From a virus: 32,005 bases of DNA. The stretch covers positions 1-32,005 of the IMG/VR virus record IMGVR_UViG_3300045886_000087. One strand, given 5' to 3'. This document shows positions 8,726-16,854 of this stretch, piece by piece (the stretch's first letter is position 1; every line of letters starts with the position of its first letter). Under the pieces are notes generated by a model. That model worked only from the letters and a program-made list of their open reading frames with translations, was not told where the DNA came from and made no database searches. Made by a program: the position numbers and the translations under genes.

Positions 8726-9807
8726 CGCAGATCCACGGCATCATTCGCCCGACGTCGCTCTACCCGCGCCTGCGGTATGGGACGCCGACGGTCACGCTGG
8801 ACCTGCTCGAGGGCCTCGCCGACTGGTTGCCGTCGAGCCAGGGCCTGCGGGGGGCGAACCTCGTCGCGACCGGGGAGATCGAGTATCTCTTCGGGCGGCT
8901 GGAGGAGGCCTGCTCGCTCACCGTGGCGTGCCTGGCCTCGCAGTACGCCCAGCTCCGCCGGGCGATCGAGCAGAGCCTGGTGACGGGGGAGCAGTTCGAG
9001 GCGTGGGTCGATCGGTATACGGGTGCCTGCTGGATGTTCGCCGAGAGCCTCGTCGATCAGAATGGCCTGGCCCTGACGCTGAACACGGGGACCGAGACGT
9101 ACGTTGACATCGGCGAGACGCATGGTCGCGGCCTCTCGCTCAGCGCCAGCCAGCGGCTTTCGGTGGCGACGGCCCAGGCCAGCGCCGTGACGAAGACGGG
9201 CTTCGACGACCCCCTGAGCAAGTCCGAGGGGGTGGTAGTCCTCGATGTCCGCCCGACCTGGGCCGCGAATGACAACACGCAGCGCTACCTGATCGACACC
9301 ACGGGCACCACGTCGAACCGGCTGCGGCTTTACAAGACGTCGGGGAACGTGCTCCGCTTCGAGATCCTCGACGCCGCGGCCGGCTCGAAGATCATCTCGG
9401 GCTCGCCGACCTGGAGCGCGAATGCGCGCGTGGAGATCATCGCGCGCTGGACCACGGCGGGCGCCCTGCAACTCTGGTACGCGGTCGACGGGGGGGCGAT
9501 GGTCGAGCTCACCACGGCGAGCGGGGCAGGGACGGGCATCATCGGCACGCTGGGCGCCACGCTCTATGTCGGCTCCGAGAACGATGGGACCGACTTCGCG
9601 CCGGGGGTCTATCAGGGGCTGACGTGGTTCACGCGCGCCTTCACCGCTCCCGATCGCAGCCTTCGGCTCTGGAAGCCGGTCTGGCGGAATTACTTCCCCT
9701 ACGCCGAGCTGACGGGCACGGGCTGGCAGCCGCAGCGGGTGCTGTTGGACCCGCTGGTCTGGACCTACCCGCTCGTGCTACGCGCGGGCGTCGCGCACGC
9801 CGCGTAA
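8722..9807 (+). CDS. Distal tail protein with LamG/concanavalin-like lectin domain
   Basis: A 361-residue protein coupled to the tape measure gene by an ATGA overlap, the expected place for a distal tail (Dit-like) protein. Residues 1-120 form the conserved tail part (IEYLFGRLEEACSLTVACL, then helix). Residues about 135-325 read as a jelly-roll: NRLRLYKTSGNVLRFEILDA, EIIARWTTAGALQLWYAVDG and GATLYVGSENDG are typical strands of LamG/concanavalin A-like domains, which usually bind glycans or glycoproteins. The end (NYFPYAELTGTGWQPQRVLL) is unassigned. It may form the ring between tail tube and hub and also touch host surface sugars; the second role is inference. Confidence 0.6.
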   Translation: MTQIHGIIRPTSLYPRLRYGTPTVTLDLLEGLADWLPSSQGLRGANLVATGEIEYLFGRLEEACSLTVACLASQYAQLRRAIEQSLVTGEQFEAWVDRYTGACWMFAESLVDQNGLALTLNTGTETYVDIGETHGRGLSLSASQRLSVATAQASAVTKTGFDDPLSKSEGVVVLDVRPTWAANDNTQRYLIDTTGTTSNRLRLYKTSGNVLRFEILDAAAGSKIISGSPTWSANARVEIIARWTTAGALQLWYAVDGGAMVELTTASGAGTGIIGTLGATLYVGSENDGTDFAPGVYQGLTWFTRAFTAPDRSLRLWKPVWRNYFPYAELTGTGWQPQRVLLDPLVWTYPLVLRAGVAHAA

Positions 9808-9810
9808 CCC

Positions 9811-11562
9811 ATGCGCGCAGAAACCGAGGCGTATCGGACCGAGCGAAAAAAGTGGGCGACGCAGCCCCGCCTCTTCCTGCGCGTCTATCACGTCCCCGCC
9901 TATGACTCGACGCAGGAGTGGCCCTTCGCCCGCGACTACGCCAGCGGCCCCGTCTTGAATGTCGCGACGGAGAAGATCCAGTGCATCCGGCGCGCGAGCG
10001 GCAACCCCCAGCGGGTGGATCCGATCGCGGGGACGTCCGACATCGGCTCGCTCAGTGTGGAGCTCGTCGACCTGGCCGGGGAGATCACGCGGCAGATCGC
10101 GGATCCCGCGCTGCCGCTGGCCGCCAGCCTGGGGGGGCCCTTCCCGAGCTATCTGGCCTCGGGGCCCTTCACGGCCGGCACGGGAGCGATCACGCCGCCC
10201 CTGCCCGCCGACACGATCGCGGGCGACGTCGCGCTCCTGGTCGTCCAGAGCGAGAACCAGACCATCTCCCTGACGACGGCCAACGGGTTCGCCGAGGTCG
10301 GAGCCCAGGCCAACAAGGCCGCGGGGACGGCCGGTGTCAATCCCGCGACCCGGCTCGCGACCTACTGGAAGCGTCTGGTTGGCGGTGATCTTCCGCCCGT
10401 GGTCGCGGACTCCGGGGACCACACCGCGGCGCAGATCCATGTCTTCCGGGGCTGCAGCGCCTCGGGCAACCCGTGGGACGTCTTCGCGGAAGGGAACGAC
10501 TCCGCCGCGAATGACACCACGGGCTCGATCCCAGGGGCCACGAGCACCGTCGCCAACTGCCTCGTGGTCCTGCTCTGCGCGACGAGCTTCGATGGAACGA
10601 GCACCGCCGAGTTCTCGGGGTGGACCAACGCGGGGCTGACCAACCTGCTCGAGCGCCAGGACAATTGCGACACCGCGGGGCTCGGCGGCGGGCACGGCAT
10701 GGCGACCGGGGAGCGCGCGGTCGCCGGGGCCTACGGGGCCACCACTGTGACGCTGGCGAATACGAGTTTCAAGGGCACCATGTCGATCGCCCTGAAGCCG
10801 GAGATCACCCTGAAGGCCCTCGGGGACGGCACGGGCTATCCGAAGAAGGGCACGGTCACGGTCGACGGCGAGGACATCACCTATACCGGCTACACGGTGG
10901 CCAGCGACGAGACGACCTTCAGCGGGATCACACGGGCCGCGCGCGGGACCGCGGAGGCCGCCCACGTGGCGGGGGCGCTGGTGCACAACGGTGAGCAGCT
11001 CGGGAAAAGCCAGCGCATGACCCTCTTCCTCGGCTATGCCCCGATGGACGAGGACGAGTACGGCCCGGGCCCGGGATACGTGAAGCTCTCGGTGGAGTCC
11101 TTCGAGTCGCAGAACGCTGGGCAGACGTGGATCATCCGGGCGGCGGACATCCAGCGGTTCATGAAGCAGGAGGTCTTCACCTCGGCCGTTCCCGACGCGC
11201 CCGCCGCGATCGGCCCGGATCACCCGCTGACCATCGCGCTGAAGGTGATGCTCTCCACCGGCTCGGGGGTCAACGGAGCCTACGACGTGCTGCCGGCCTC
11301 GATGGGGGCCGCGGTGCCCCCGACGCTGGTCGCGACCGAGATCCTCGAGCTGCTGCGGGACAGCCTCTTTCCGGGCCTGGAGATGGAGTTCGCCGACGTC
11401 GAGGCCACGGATAGCAAGGCGTTCATCGAGGAGCAGATCTTCCGGCCGCTCAATCTCGTGCCGCATGTGACGCAGCGCGGCCGCTATAGCGCCCGGGCCT
11501 TGCGGCAGCCGACCTTCGCGCGGTCGGCCGTCGGAGTTCGCGGGCTCGTGGTGGGGGCCTAG
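9811..11562 (+). CDS. Tail hub protein, N-terminal half, with inserted beta domain
   Basis: 583 residues. Residues 1-108 and 332-560 read as one tail hub/baseplate scaffold: RLFLRVYHVPAYDS, SVELVDLAGEITRQI, then after a gap GYPKKGTVTVDGEDITYTG, TRAARGTAEAAHVAGALV, LFLGYA, and FIEEQIFRPLNLVPHVTQRG. Between them (about 113-330) sits a separate domain containing FRGCSASGNPWDV and GATTVTLANTSFKGTMSIALKP. The same domain occurs as a free-standing protein at 20876-21604. The protein stops just where hub proteins normally continue into their C-terminal half; that half appears at 12931. The tail end (RSAVGVRGLVVGA) looks like a run-out. Start ATG 9811 is 3 nt after the previous TAA. Confidence 0.65.
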   Translation: MRAETEAYRTERKKWATQPRLFLRVYHVPAYDSTQEWPFARDYASGPVLNVATEKIQCIRRASGNPQRVDPIAGTSDIGSLSVELVDLAGEITRQIADPALPLAASLGGPFPSYLASGPFTAGTGAITPPLPADTIAGDVALLVVQSENQTISLTTANGFAEVGAQANKAAGTAGVNPATRLATYWKRLVGGDLPPVVADSGDHTAAQIHVFRGCSASGNPWDVFAEGNDSAANDTTGSIPGATSTVANCLVVLLCATSFDGTSTAEFSGWTNAGLTNLLERQDNCDTAGLGGGHGMATGERAVAGAYGATTVTLANTSFKGTMSIALKPEITLKALGDGTGYPKKGTVTVDGEDITYTGYTVASDETTFSGITRAARGTAEAAHVAGALVHNGEQLGKSQRMTLFLGYAPMDEDEYGPGPGYVKLSVESFESQNAGQTWIIRAADIQRFMKQEVFTSAVPDAPAAIGPDHPLTIALKVMLSTGSGVNGAYDVLPASMGAAVPPTLVATEILELLRDSLFPGLEMEFADVEATDSKAFIEEQIFRPLNLVPHVTQRGRYSARALRQPTFARSAVGVRGLVVGA

Positions 11563-11566
11563 CGCC

Positions 11567-12586
11567 ATGCAGAAGCTCGCCATGGCCGTCATTGACGCCA
11601 AGGGCGCCCCGATGACGGGCGTCACGGTGACCGTCAAGGATGCGGGCACCGCGAACAACGCGAGCATCTTCTCGGACAACGGCAGCACCGCGAAGGCCAA
11701 CCCCTTCCTCAATGACGCCAACGGGTCCTACGAGTTCTATGCGGCGAACGGCCGCTACGACATCCAGCTGGTGAAGACCGGCGTCACCTTCGTCGCGGCC
11801 GACACCTCAGACATCGCGCTCTATGACCCGGCCGATGCCGCGGCCGCCTTCGGGGCCCCGGTCTATACGGATGAGCTGACCGGGCTCGGCCTGGCGAACG
11901 GGACCGACGCCACGAACGACATCAACATCGGGGTGGGGGCGGCGGCCTCCGACGACGCGACGATCACCAGCCGGGTGCTCATGACGGTGACCTCGGTGCT
12001 GACGAAGCAGCTCGATGCCACCTGGGCGGCGGGGAACAACGCCGGCGGGCGTGTGTCCGGCCAGAGTCTCGCCGATGGGACGTGGCACGTGTTCCTGTTC
12101 CGGCGCTCCGGCGGGCAGGACGACGTGTGCTTCTCGAACACGCTCTCCTTCACGCTGCCGGACAGTGGGACGAAGCGGCGGCGGATCGGGTCAATCGTGC
12201 GCGCCAGCGGCGCGATCCTTGGATTCCAGCAGGACGGGGATCTGTTCCGGTGGACGACCAAGCCTGCCCTCGACTTCAACACGACCAGCGGCACCAGCGC
12301 AAACACGGTCACGCTCACGGTGCCCCTCGGGATCGTGGTCTGGGCCCTTGGCGCGTACTTCCAGTCGGCGATCTCGATGCAGTACTTCAGTGCGCTCGAC
12401 GAGACTGACGAGGCGCCTTCCAGTACCGCCGTCCCGCTCGGCCAGGGCACCACGAGCGGCGTCGTCGGGCAGCTGTTCGGGCCGCTGAAGACGAATACCT
12501 CCGGGCAAATCCGGATGCGGTCGTCGGTCAGCGTGACGATCCGCATCTCCACCCACGGCTGGCTTGACCGCCGCGGGCGCGGGTAG
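11567..12586 (+). CDS. Tail fibre-like protein with transthyretin-type N-terminal domain
   Basis: 339 residues. The first ~85 residues match a module common in phage fibres and virion proteins: a carboxypeptidase-regulatory/transthyretin-like strand pattern (GVTVTVKDAGTANNASIFSD, NGSYEFYAANGRYDIQLV). The rest (about 90-335) is a Gly/Thr/Ser-rich beta protein without motifs I can name, ending in a basic WLDRRGRG. It lies 4 nt after the hub N-half and 3 nt before the next gene, so it interrupts the hub pair. Likely a fibre or baseplate-attached protein; receptor contact is inference. Confidence 0.55.
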   Translation: MQKLAMAVIDAKGAPMTGVTVTVKDAGTANNASIFSDNGSTAKANPFLNDANGSYEFYAANGRYDIQLVKTGVTFVAADTSDIALYDPADAAAAFGAPVYTDELTGLGLANGTDATNDINIGVGAAASDDATITSRVLMTVTSVLTKQLDATWAAGNNAGGRVSGQSLADGTWHVFLFRRSGGQDDVCFSNTLSFTLPDSGTKRRRIGSIVRASGAILGFQQDGDLFRWTTKPALDFNTTSGTSANTVTLTVPLGIVVWALGAYFQSAISMQYFSALDETDEAPSSTAVPLGQGTTSGVVGQLFGPLKTNTSGQIRMRSSVSVTIRISTHGWLDRRGRG

Positions 12587-12589
12587 GCC

Positions 12590-12931
12590 ATGCCCTTCTG
12601 CGTGTTCGACAAGACGACGCGGGTTTTCCTCGGCGGTATCCAGTGGACCCCGCCCGCCTTCGACGCCGCCACGCAGGTCCTCGTCGAGCTGCCCGCCTAC
12701 CCGAGCGAGACGGAGCGCTGGGATGGGGCCACCGGCGTCCGCCCGGCCACGCCGCAGGAGCTCGCCGCGTCGCTCGCCGCCGCCCGAGATCTCGAGGCGA
12801 CGAAGATCGACCTCTGGTTGCGGTCCGCCCTCCGCGTGCTCGCCCCGCTCTTGCCGGTGCCGATGCAGCCCCAGGACCTCATCCAGGCGGTGCGGGAGGA
12901 GTACCGCCGCCAGCTCGACCAGGGGGCCTGA
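12590..12931 (+). CDS. Small tail-associated protein, fibre-assembly-like
   Basis: 113 residues, starting MPFCVFDKTTRVFLGGIQ. A first half with aromatic, Pro-rich strands (VELPAYPSETERWDGATGVR) leads to ATPQELAASLAAARDLEATK and a helical C-terminus (APLLPVPMQPQDLIQAVREE). Small proteins with a strand module followed by an A-T-x-x-E-helix are frequent beside fibre genes. I cannot assign a family. Same frame as the preceding gene, separated by TAG-GCC-ATG; its TGA overlaps the next ATG (TGATG). Confidence 0.5.
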   Translation: MPFCVFDKTTRVFLGGIQWTPPAFDAATQVLVELPAYPSETERWDGATGVRPATPQELAASLAAARDLEATKIDLWLRSALRVLAPLLPVPMQPQDLIQAVREEYRRQLDQGA

Positions 12932-14145
12932 TGGGCGCCGCCGGTCGGACGACCATTGCCTTCGAGGACCTCTACACCATCGACGAGCACGACGTCCTGG
13001 TCGATCCACAGACCGGGCTCCCTCAGGCCGTCTGGAGCAAGGACAACACGATTCGCAACAAGGTGGACATCTTCTACAACTACAACGATCCGGCGCTCAG
13101 GCCCGAGGACTTCGGCACCCGCCAGGTGTGGACGGCCGATGCCAGCGTGACGCGGCATGGTCCGCAGCCGGCGATCAGGATGGAGTGCCGCGGGATCCGC
13201 ACCGACCTGGGCGGCCAGGCCCTGATGGACGGGCTCGCGCTCAACTTCCTGCAGCGGTGGGGCTATACGCCGCCCATGCTGCGGCTCGCGGTGACGTTCC
13301 GGCGGCATCTCTTCGAGATCCTCGACTCGGTCCGCCTGACCCATCCGCTGATCAAGAATCCGATGACCGGGCGGCTGGGCCTGGATCGTGAGCAATTCGA
13401 GGTGCTCGAGGTGACGCCCGCCTGGCTGACCGAGGGGAAGCTGATTCTCCTCCTGCTCTGGACGGGGGCCGTCGAGACGTCCGCGGCGCCGACCAGCGGC
13501 GGGGTACTCAATCTCGTGCCCGGCCTCGGTGCGACCGACGAGACCGACGTGCCGGTGCCGCTCGCCGGCTCGGCGACGGTCACGACGGCGGCGAATACGC
13601 GCCGCCTCACGCTGGGCCTCAAGCAGCGCGCCTATCGGGCGTGGGAATGTGTGTTCAACGCGCAGACGCTGGGCAACTGGGACCTCGATCCCAAGACCCC
13701 CGACACGTGCCAGGCGACGGGGCTGAGCTATGTGAGCCGCGCCTACACCAGTCAAGTCACCTACAAGATCGAGTACAAGACCTCGGGCGCCCCGGACTCC
13801 CCGGGCAGCGGCAGCGACCCGACGACGGGATGGGTCACCCTGAAAGCGTCGAGCACGCGCGGCACGGTCGCCCTGTTCAACGAGAAGAAGTGCACGGCCT
13901 CGCCCCAGGCACCCTCGCTGCCGACTGAGGATGCGTGGCAGGAGCATTTCGAGGTGCTGGGCGCTTCGCCGGCCACCTACAACGTCAAGGTCTTCTTCGA
14001 GTCGGTCGCGGCGCAGGCCAACCCGTGCAGCGGCCTCGGGGGGGCGTACTGCTCCTCGCCGAGCTGCTCCGGCACCCTCGATTCGTCGCAGCAGACCGAC
14101 GAGGACGCCGACGTGACGATCGACTACGTCACGTCCATCTCGTGA
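12931..14145 (+). CDS. Tail hub protein, C-terminal half
   Basis: The start chosen is ATG 12931, overlapping the upstream TGA; a longer upstream frame exists but reads as shadow. 404 residues. Residues 1-178 look like the second half of siphovirus hub proteins: FEDLYTIDEHDVLVD, NTIRNKVDIFYNYND, VWTADASVTRHGPQPAIRME, a helix GLALNFLQRWGYTPP, then LAVTFRRHLFEILDSVRLTH and FEVLEVTPAWLTEGKLIL. Residues ~180-404 are an added beta-rich, Cys-containing extension (CTASPQAPS; CSGLGGAYCSSPSCSGTL). With the 9811-11562 product this would make a complete hub. Two other genes lie between the halves. Complementation of the halves in the particle is inference. Confidence 0.6.
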   Translation: MGAAGRTTIAFEDLYTIDEHDVLVDPQTGLPQAVWSKDNTIRNKVDIFYNYNDPALRPEDFGTRQVWTADASVTRHGPQPAIRMECRGIRTDLGGQALMDGLALNFLQRWGYTPPMLRLAVTFRRHLFEILDSVRLTHPLIKNPMTGRLGLDREQFEVLEVTPAWLTEGKLILLLLWTGAVETSAAPTSGGVLNLVPGLGATDETDVPVPLAGSATVTTAANTRRLTLGLKQRAYRAWECVFNAQTLGNWDLDPKTPDTCQATGLSYVSRAYTSQVTYKIEYKTSGAPDSPGSGSDPTTGWVTLKASSTRGTVALFNEKKCTASPQAPSLPTEDAWQEHFEVLGASPATYNVKVFFESVAAQANPCSGLGGAYCSSPSCSGTLDSSQQTDEDADVTIDYVTSIS

Positions 14146-14384
14146 TGGCCGCCATTACCGATCTCGCACGCCCCGCCGCGATCGACGGCCCGGACGACCC
14201 GGAGCTCGCGCGGCTCTGGTCGCTGGCGCTGGCCAAGTACGAGGCGCAGCACGGCGCCCCCCCGGGGAGCCGGGCCGACTGGCGCGAGGTGACGGCGGAC
14301 TACGGCCGCCTCGTCCGGAAGCCGCGCGGCCCCCTGACGCGGATCATCCAGGAGCGGTGTGAGGAGGCGCCCGGCGGTGACTGA
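14145..14384 (+). CDS. Small protein of unknown function at the head of the GNAT/desaturase cassette
   Basis: ATG 14145 overlaps the upstream TGA (TGATG), giving 79 residues. It is acidic at the start (DGPDDPELARLWSLALAKYE), then basic (YGRLVRKPRGPLTRIIQERC), and predicted mostly helical. No family recognised. A small adaptor or a regulator are both possible; nothing in the sequence decides. The next start follows 18 nt after its stop. Confidence 0.5.
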   Translation: MAAITDLARPAAIDGPDDPELARLWSLALAKYEAQHGAPPGSRADWREVTADYGRLVRKPRGPLTRIIQERCEEAPGGD

Positions 14385-14402
14385 CACAAGCGCCCGGCGC
14401 CG

Positions 14403-15014
14403 GTGGCGCCGGCCGTCCTGCCCCGGCTCGTGTGGGAGACGGTGACGGTGGACGAGTTCACGGTGCGTGAGGTGCCCGACGGCGAGCGCTGGTCCACGAG
14501 GCCGGGCGATGCCACGGTGGAGACGATCATCGACGAGACGGCGTGGGAGGGGGCCGCGGCCGCCCCCGGGCGCGCGCGCGCCATGCTCGAGGCCTGGCTC
14601 GCCGAGGGGGCCTGGGTGCTGGGACTCTACCGGGCAGACCGGCTCATCGGGGTCTTCGATATCGGCCGATTCGTGCCGGCCGACTACCTCGTGCCGCGCC
14701 CCGACGCCGTCGGCGACGTGACCGCCGACGCGGGCCCCAGGACCGGACCGGCCCCGCTGCGGCATCTCACGCAGTGGTTCGCCATCCGGCCATCCGAGCG
14801 GGGGCAGATGCCCGCCGCCACCTTCAAGGCATTCAGCGATATCTTCATGCGCCGCCTGTGGGATCAGGGGATCCGCGAGCTCCTCACGATCCACGTCCTG
14901 ACCCTGGCTGAGGGCCGGGCCCACGCGGCCCGCGTCGCCCGCTTCGGGTGGCGCACGCTCAGCCGGACGGGGGCGGTCGAGATCAAGGGCAAGCGCCTGA
15001 TGGAGCGGCCATGA
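14403..15014 (+). CDS. GNAT-like protein, degenerate acetyl-CoA motif
   Basis: 203 residues from GTG 14403; no earlier in-frame start exists because a TGA lies just upstream. The order of elements fits a GNAT fold: RARAMLEAWLAEGAWVLGLYRADRLIGVFDI (split helix, then central strands), a FAIRPSERGQ segment before helix 3, and RRLWDQGIRELLTIHVL followed by RVARFGWRTLSR near the end, the position where GNATs have the GF-x-x end strand. The usual Q/R-x-x-G-x-G/A pyrophosphate loop is not clear (RPSERGQMP), so catalysis is uncertain. It shares elements with the next gene. Its TGA overlaps the next ATG (ATGA). Confidence 0.5.
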   Translation: MAPAVLPRLVWETVTVDEFTVREVPDGERWSTRPGDATVETIIDETAWEGAAAAPGRARAMLEAWLAEGAWVLGLYRADRLIGVFDIGRFVPADYLVPRPDAVGDVTADAGPRTGPAPLRHLTQWFAIRPSERGQMPAATFKAFSDIFMRRLWDQGIRELLTIHVLTLAEGRAHAARVARFGWRTLSRTGAVEIKGKRLMERP

Positions 15015-16138
15015 CGGACGCGGTCCTCGCCCGGCTGGCCCAGGCCCGCGCGATCATGCTCGCGTCGAGCCACTTCCCCCCGGCGGCGCACCTGGCCTAC
15101 CTCGAGCAGGCCGGGCCCGCCATCGGCACGGGCTTCTCACCGGTCGTGATCGGGGCGCTGACCCTGCGCGAGGTGGACCCGATGGCGGAGCGCGTGGAGG
15201 TCATCCGCGTCGTCTCCGAAACCCTCCTCACCTTCGGGCAGGTGGGGCGCATGCTCGCGACGCCCAACGCGGTACCGGGGGCGCTGCTGGCCGCCAACCT
15301 CGTCTGGTTCGGCATCGAGCGGGACGGCGTCCTGATCGGGCTGCACGGCGGCTTCTTCTGGTCGCCGACGCTCTGGATCCGCCGGTTCTACGCGACCCTC
15401 GAGGACCTGGCGTGGGAGATCCACGCCGCGATTGAGTCAGCGATCTACGGGCATCTCTGGGACGCCGGGATGCGCGAGAGCATGATGCAGCTGCCCGCCG
15501 GCACGTCCACTCTGGACGCGCGGATCGCCTCCGGCTGGGCCCCGGTGCATGAGGTGGTGTTCCAGCAGAATGCCCGGCCCTTCGTCTGGCTTCGATACGA
15601 GTTCCCCGATCCGCCCGCCCAGCCAGGCCGCCAGCCGCTGACCGCCGGCACGGCGTGGCGCGTGACGGGCGACGGGTTGATGACGCGGGAACTGGAGGCC
15701 GCCGACGCCCCGGCCATCGTCGCGCTCATGAACTCGGCGCAGTCGGGCTGCCGCATCGACCCTGACCGCGCGGGCGCGATGCTCCGGCGCTGGCTCAGCG
15801 AGGGCTGTACCCTCGTCGGCACCTTCGACGAGGCGGGGCTGTATGCCCTCCGCGTGGTGGATCGCAGCGCGCGCGCGCCCGTCGCGCGCCTCCGCGCCGC
15901 GTGTTGCCGGGACCCGCTCGAAGGACCGGACGGCTACTCCGACGCGATGAAGCGCTCGCTGCGCGGCTACGTCGCCTGGCTCCGCCAGGTCGGCGCGGAG
16001 CGCGTCACGATCGTGCTGCAATCGACCACCCTGGCCGACTGGGACGCCGTCCGGCGTCAGCTCGACGAGGGGACGGTCGCGGCCGGGCGCTTCGAGTGCG
16101 ACGTCGCCGCGCTGGCGACCTTCGCGGGGGCGCCATGA
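15011..16138 (+). CDS. Tandem GNAT-like protein of unknown substrate
   Basis: Start ATG 15011 overlaps the upstream stop (ATGA), giving 375 residues. Two GNAT-like halves are visible. The first (about 45-200) has VWFGIERDGVLIGLHGG, then AIYGHLWDAGMRESMMQL and a RIASGWAPVHEVVF end. The second (about 215-370) has MTRELEAADAPAIVALMNSA, AMLRRWLSEGCTLVGTFDEA and a helix-strand end GYVAWLRQVGAERVTIVL. The first half resembles the end of the preceding protein (LWDQGIRE versus LWDAGMRE); the second resembles its start (AMLEAWLAEGAWVLG versus AMLRRWLSEGCTLVG). Neither half shows a clear acetyl-CoA loop. The next gene starts in an ATGA overlap. Confidence 0.5.
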   Translation: MTDAVLARLAQARAIMLASSHFPPAAHLAYLEQAGPAIGTGFSPVVIGALTLREVDPMAERVEVIRVVSETLLTFGQVGRMLATPNAVPGALLAANLVWFGIERDGVLIGLHGGFFWSPTLWIRRFYATLEDLAWEIHAAIESAIYGHLWDAGMRESMMQLPAGTSTLDARIASGWAPVHEVVFQQNARPFVWLRYEFPDPPAQPGRQPLTAGTAWRVTGDGLMTRELEAADAPAIVALMNSAQSGCRIDPDRAGAMLRRWLSEGCTLVGTFDEAGLYALRVVDRSARAPVARLRAACCRDPLEGPDGYSDAMKRSLRGYVAWLRQVGAERVTIVLQSTTLADWDAVRRQLDEGTVAAGRFECDVAALATFAGAP

Positions 16139-16854
16139 GGCGCTGGCTCGTCGGCCCGGTCCCCGGCCTCCTCGTGGTCCACCTCGGGGCGGTGGTGGGC
16201 CTCGCCTGGCTCCTCACCGGGCGGAGCTCCGCGTGGTGGATCCTCGCGAGCTGGGCCGGCTTCGTCCTGATGGGGCTCATCGGGGTGGACGGCGGCTACC
16301 ACCGGGTGGTGGCCCATCGCAGCTTGCGGCCCCGGAACCGGGCCTGCTTGTTCACGCTGCTCCTGCTCGCCGTCCCGGCCGCCCAAGGGTCGGCGCTGGC
16401 CTGGGCGACGTCGCACCGACTGCACCATGCGCACGCCGACACCCCGGAGGACCCGCACCGGCCCGCGGATGGGTGGCTGCACGCCTACGTGGGCTGGATG
16501 TTCGGGCCCTACGTCCGGGTCATGCGCATGGCGATGCTGCGCGACCCGGGGCTTCAATGGCAGCACCGCTACTATGGGGCGCTGCTCCTGCTCGCATGGG
16601 GCGCGGCTGCGCTCGTGGGGGTGGAATGCCTGGTCTTCGGGCTGCTCCTGCCTGCGGCGGCCGGCTACGTCTCGACGGGGATCGTCAACGCTGTCGCCCA
16701 CCGCCCCAGCGGGCAGATCGTTGACCTGTGGTGGTTCTATCCCCTGGTCGGGGCCACCGCGTTGCACGGGCGCCACCACGCCGCCCCGCGCGCCGGTCGC
16801 TATGGGCGGCTCGACCCGGTCGGATTCATCCTGCGCGCGGTGTGCCGCCCATGA
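16135..16854 (+). CDS. Membrane fatty acyl desaturase (acyl-CoA/acyl-lipid delta-9 type)
   Basis: 239 residues from ATG 16135 (ATGA overlap with the previous stop). All di-iron histidine boxes of the membrane desaturase family are present: H56-x4-H61 (HRVVAHR), H94-x2-HH (HRLHHAHAD), N185-x3-H189 (NAVAH) and H211-x2-HH (HGRHH), followed by the conserved RYGRLDPVGFILR ending. Hydrophobic spans lie near 10-28, 34-50, 71-88 and 147-178. Such enzymes use O2 and an electron donor to put a cis double bond into acyl chains in the cytoplasmic membrane. It is shorter than most bacterial members (about 300) but has no missing metal ligand. No ferredoxin or reductase gene is adjacent. Desaturases are known from some cyanophages but are unusual in phages. 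Confidence 0.9.
   Translation: MRRWLVGPVPGLLVVHLGAVVGLAWLLTGRSSAWWILASWAGFVLMGLIGVDGGYHRVVAHRSLRPRNRACLFTLLLLAVPAAQGSALAWATSHRLHHAHADTPEDPHRPADGWLHAYVGWMFGPYVRVMRMAMLRDPGLQWQHRYYGALLLLAWGAAALVGVECLVFGLLLPAAAGYVSTGIVNAVAHRPSGQIVDLWWFYPLVGATALHGRHHAAPRAGRYGRLDPVGFILRAVCRP

Noticed and set aside
9778-11721. Long minus-strand open frame opposite the hub gene
   Set aside because: Composition is shadow-like and the plus strand encodes a recognisable hub with a duplicated domain.
12643-12930. Longer upstream start for the hub C-half
   Set aside because: It overlaps the 113-residue gene and is Arg/Pro-rich; ATG 12931 has a TGATG overlap and starts the conserved part.
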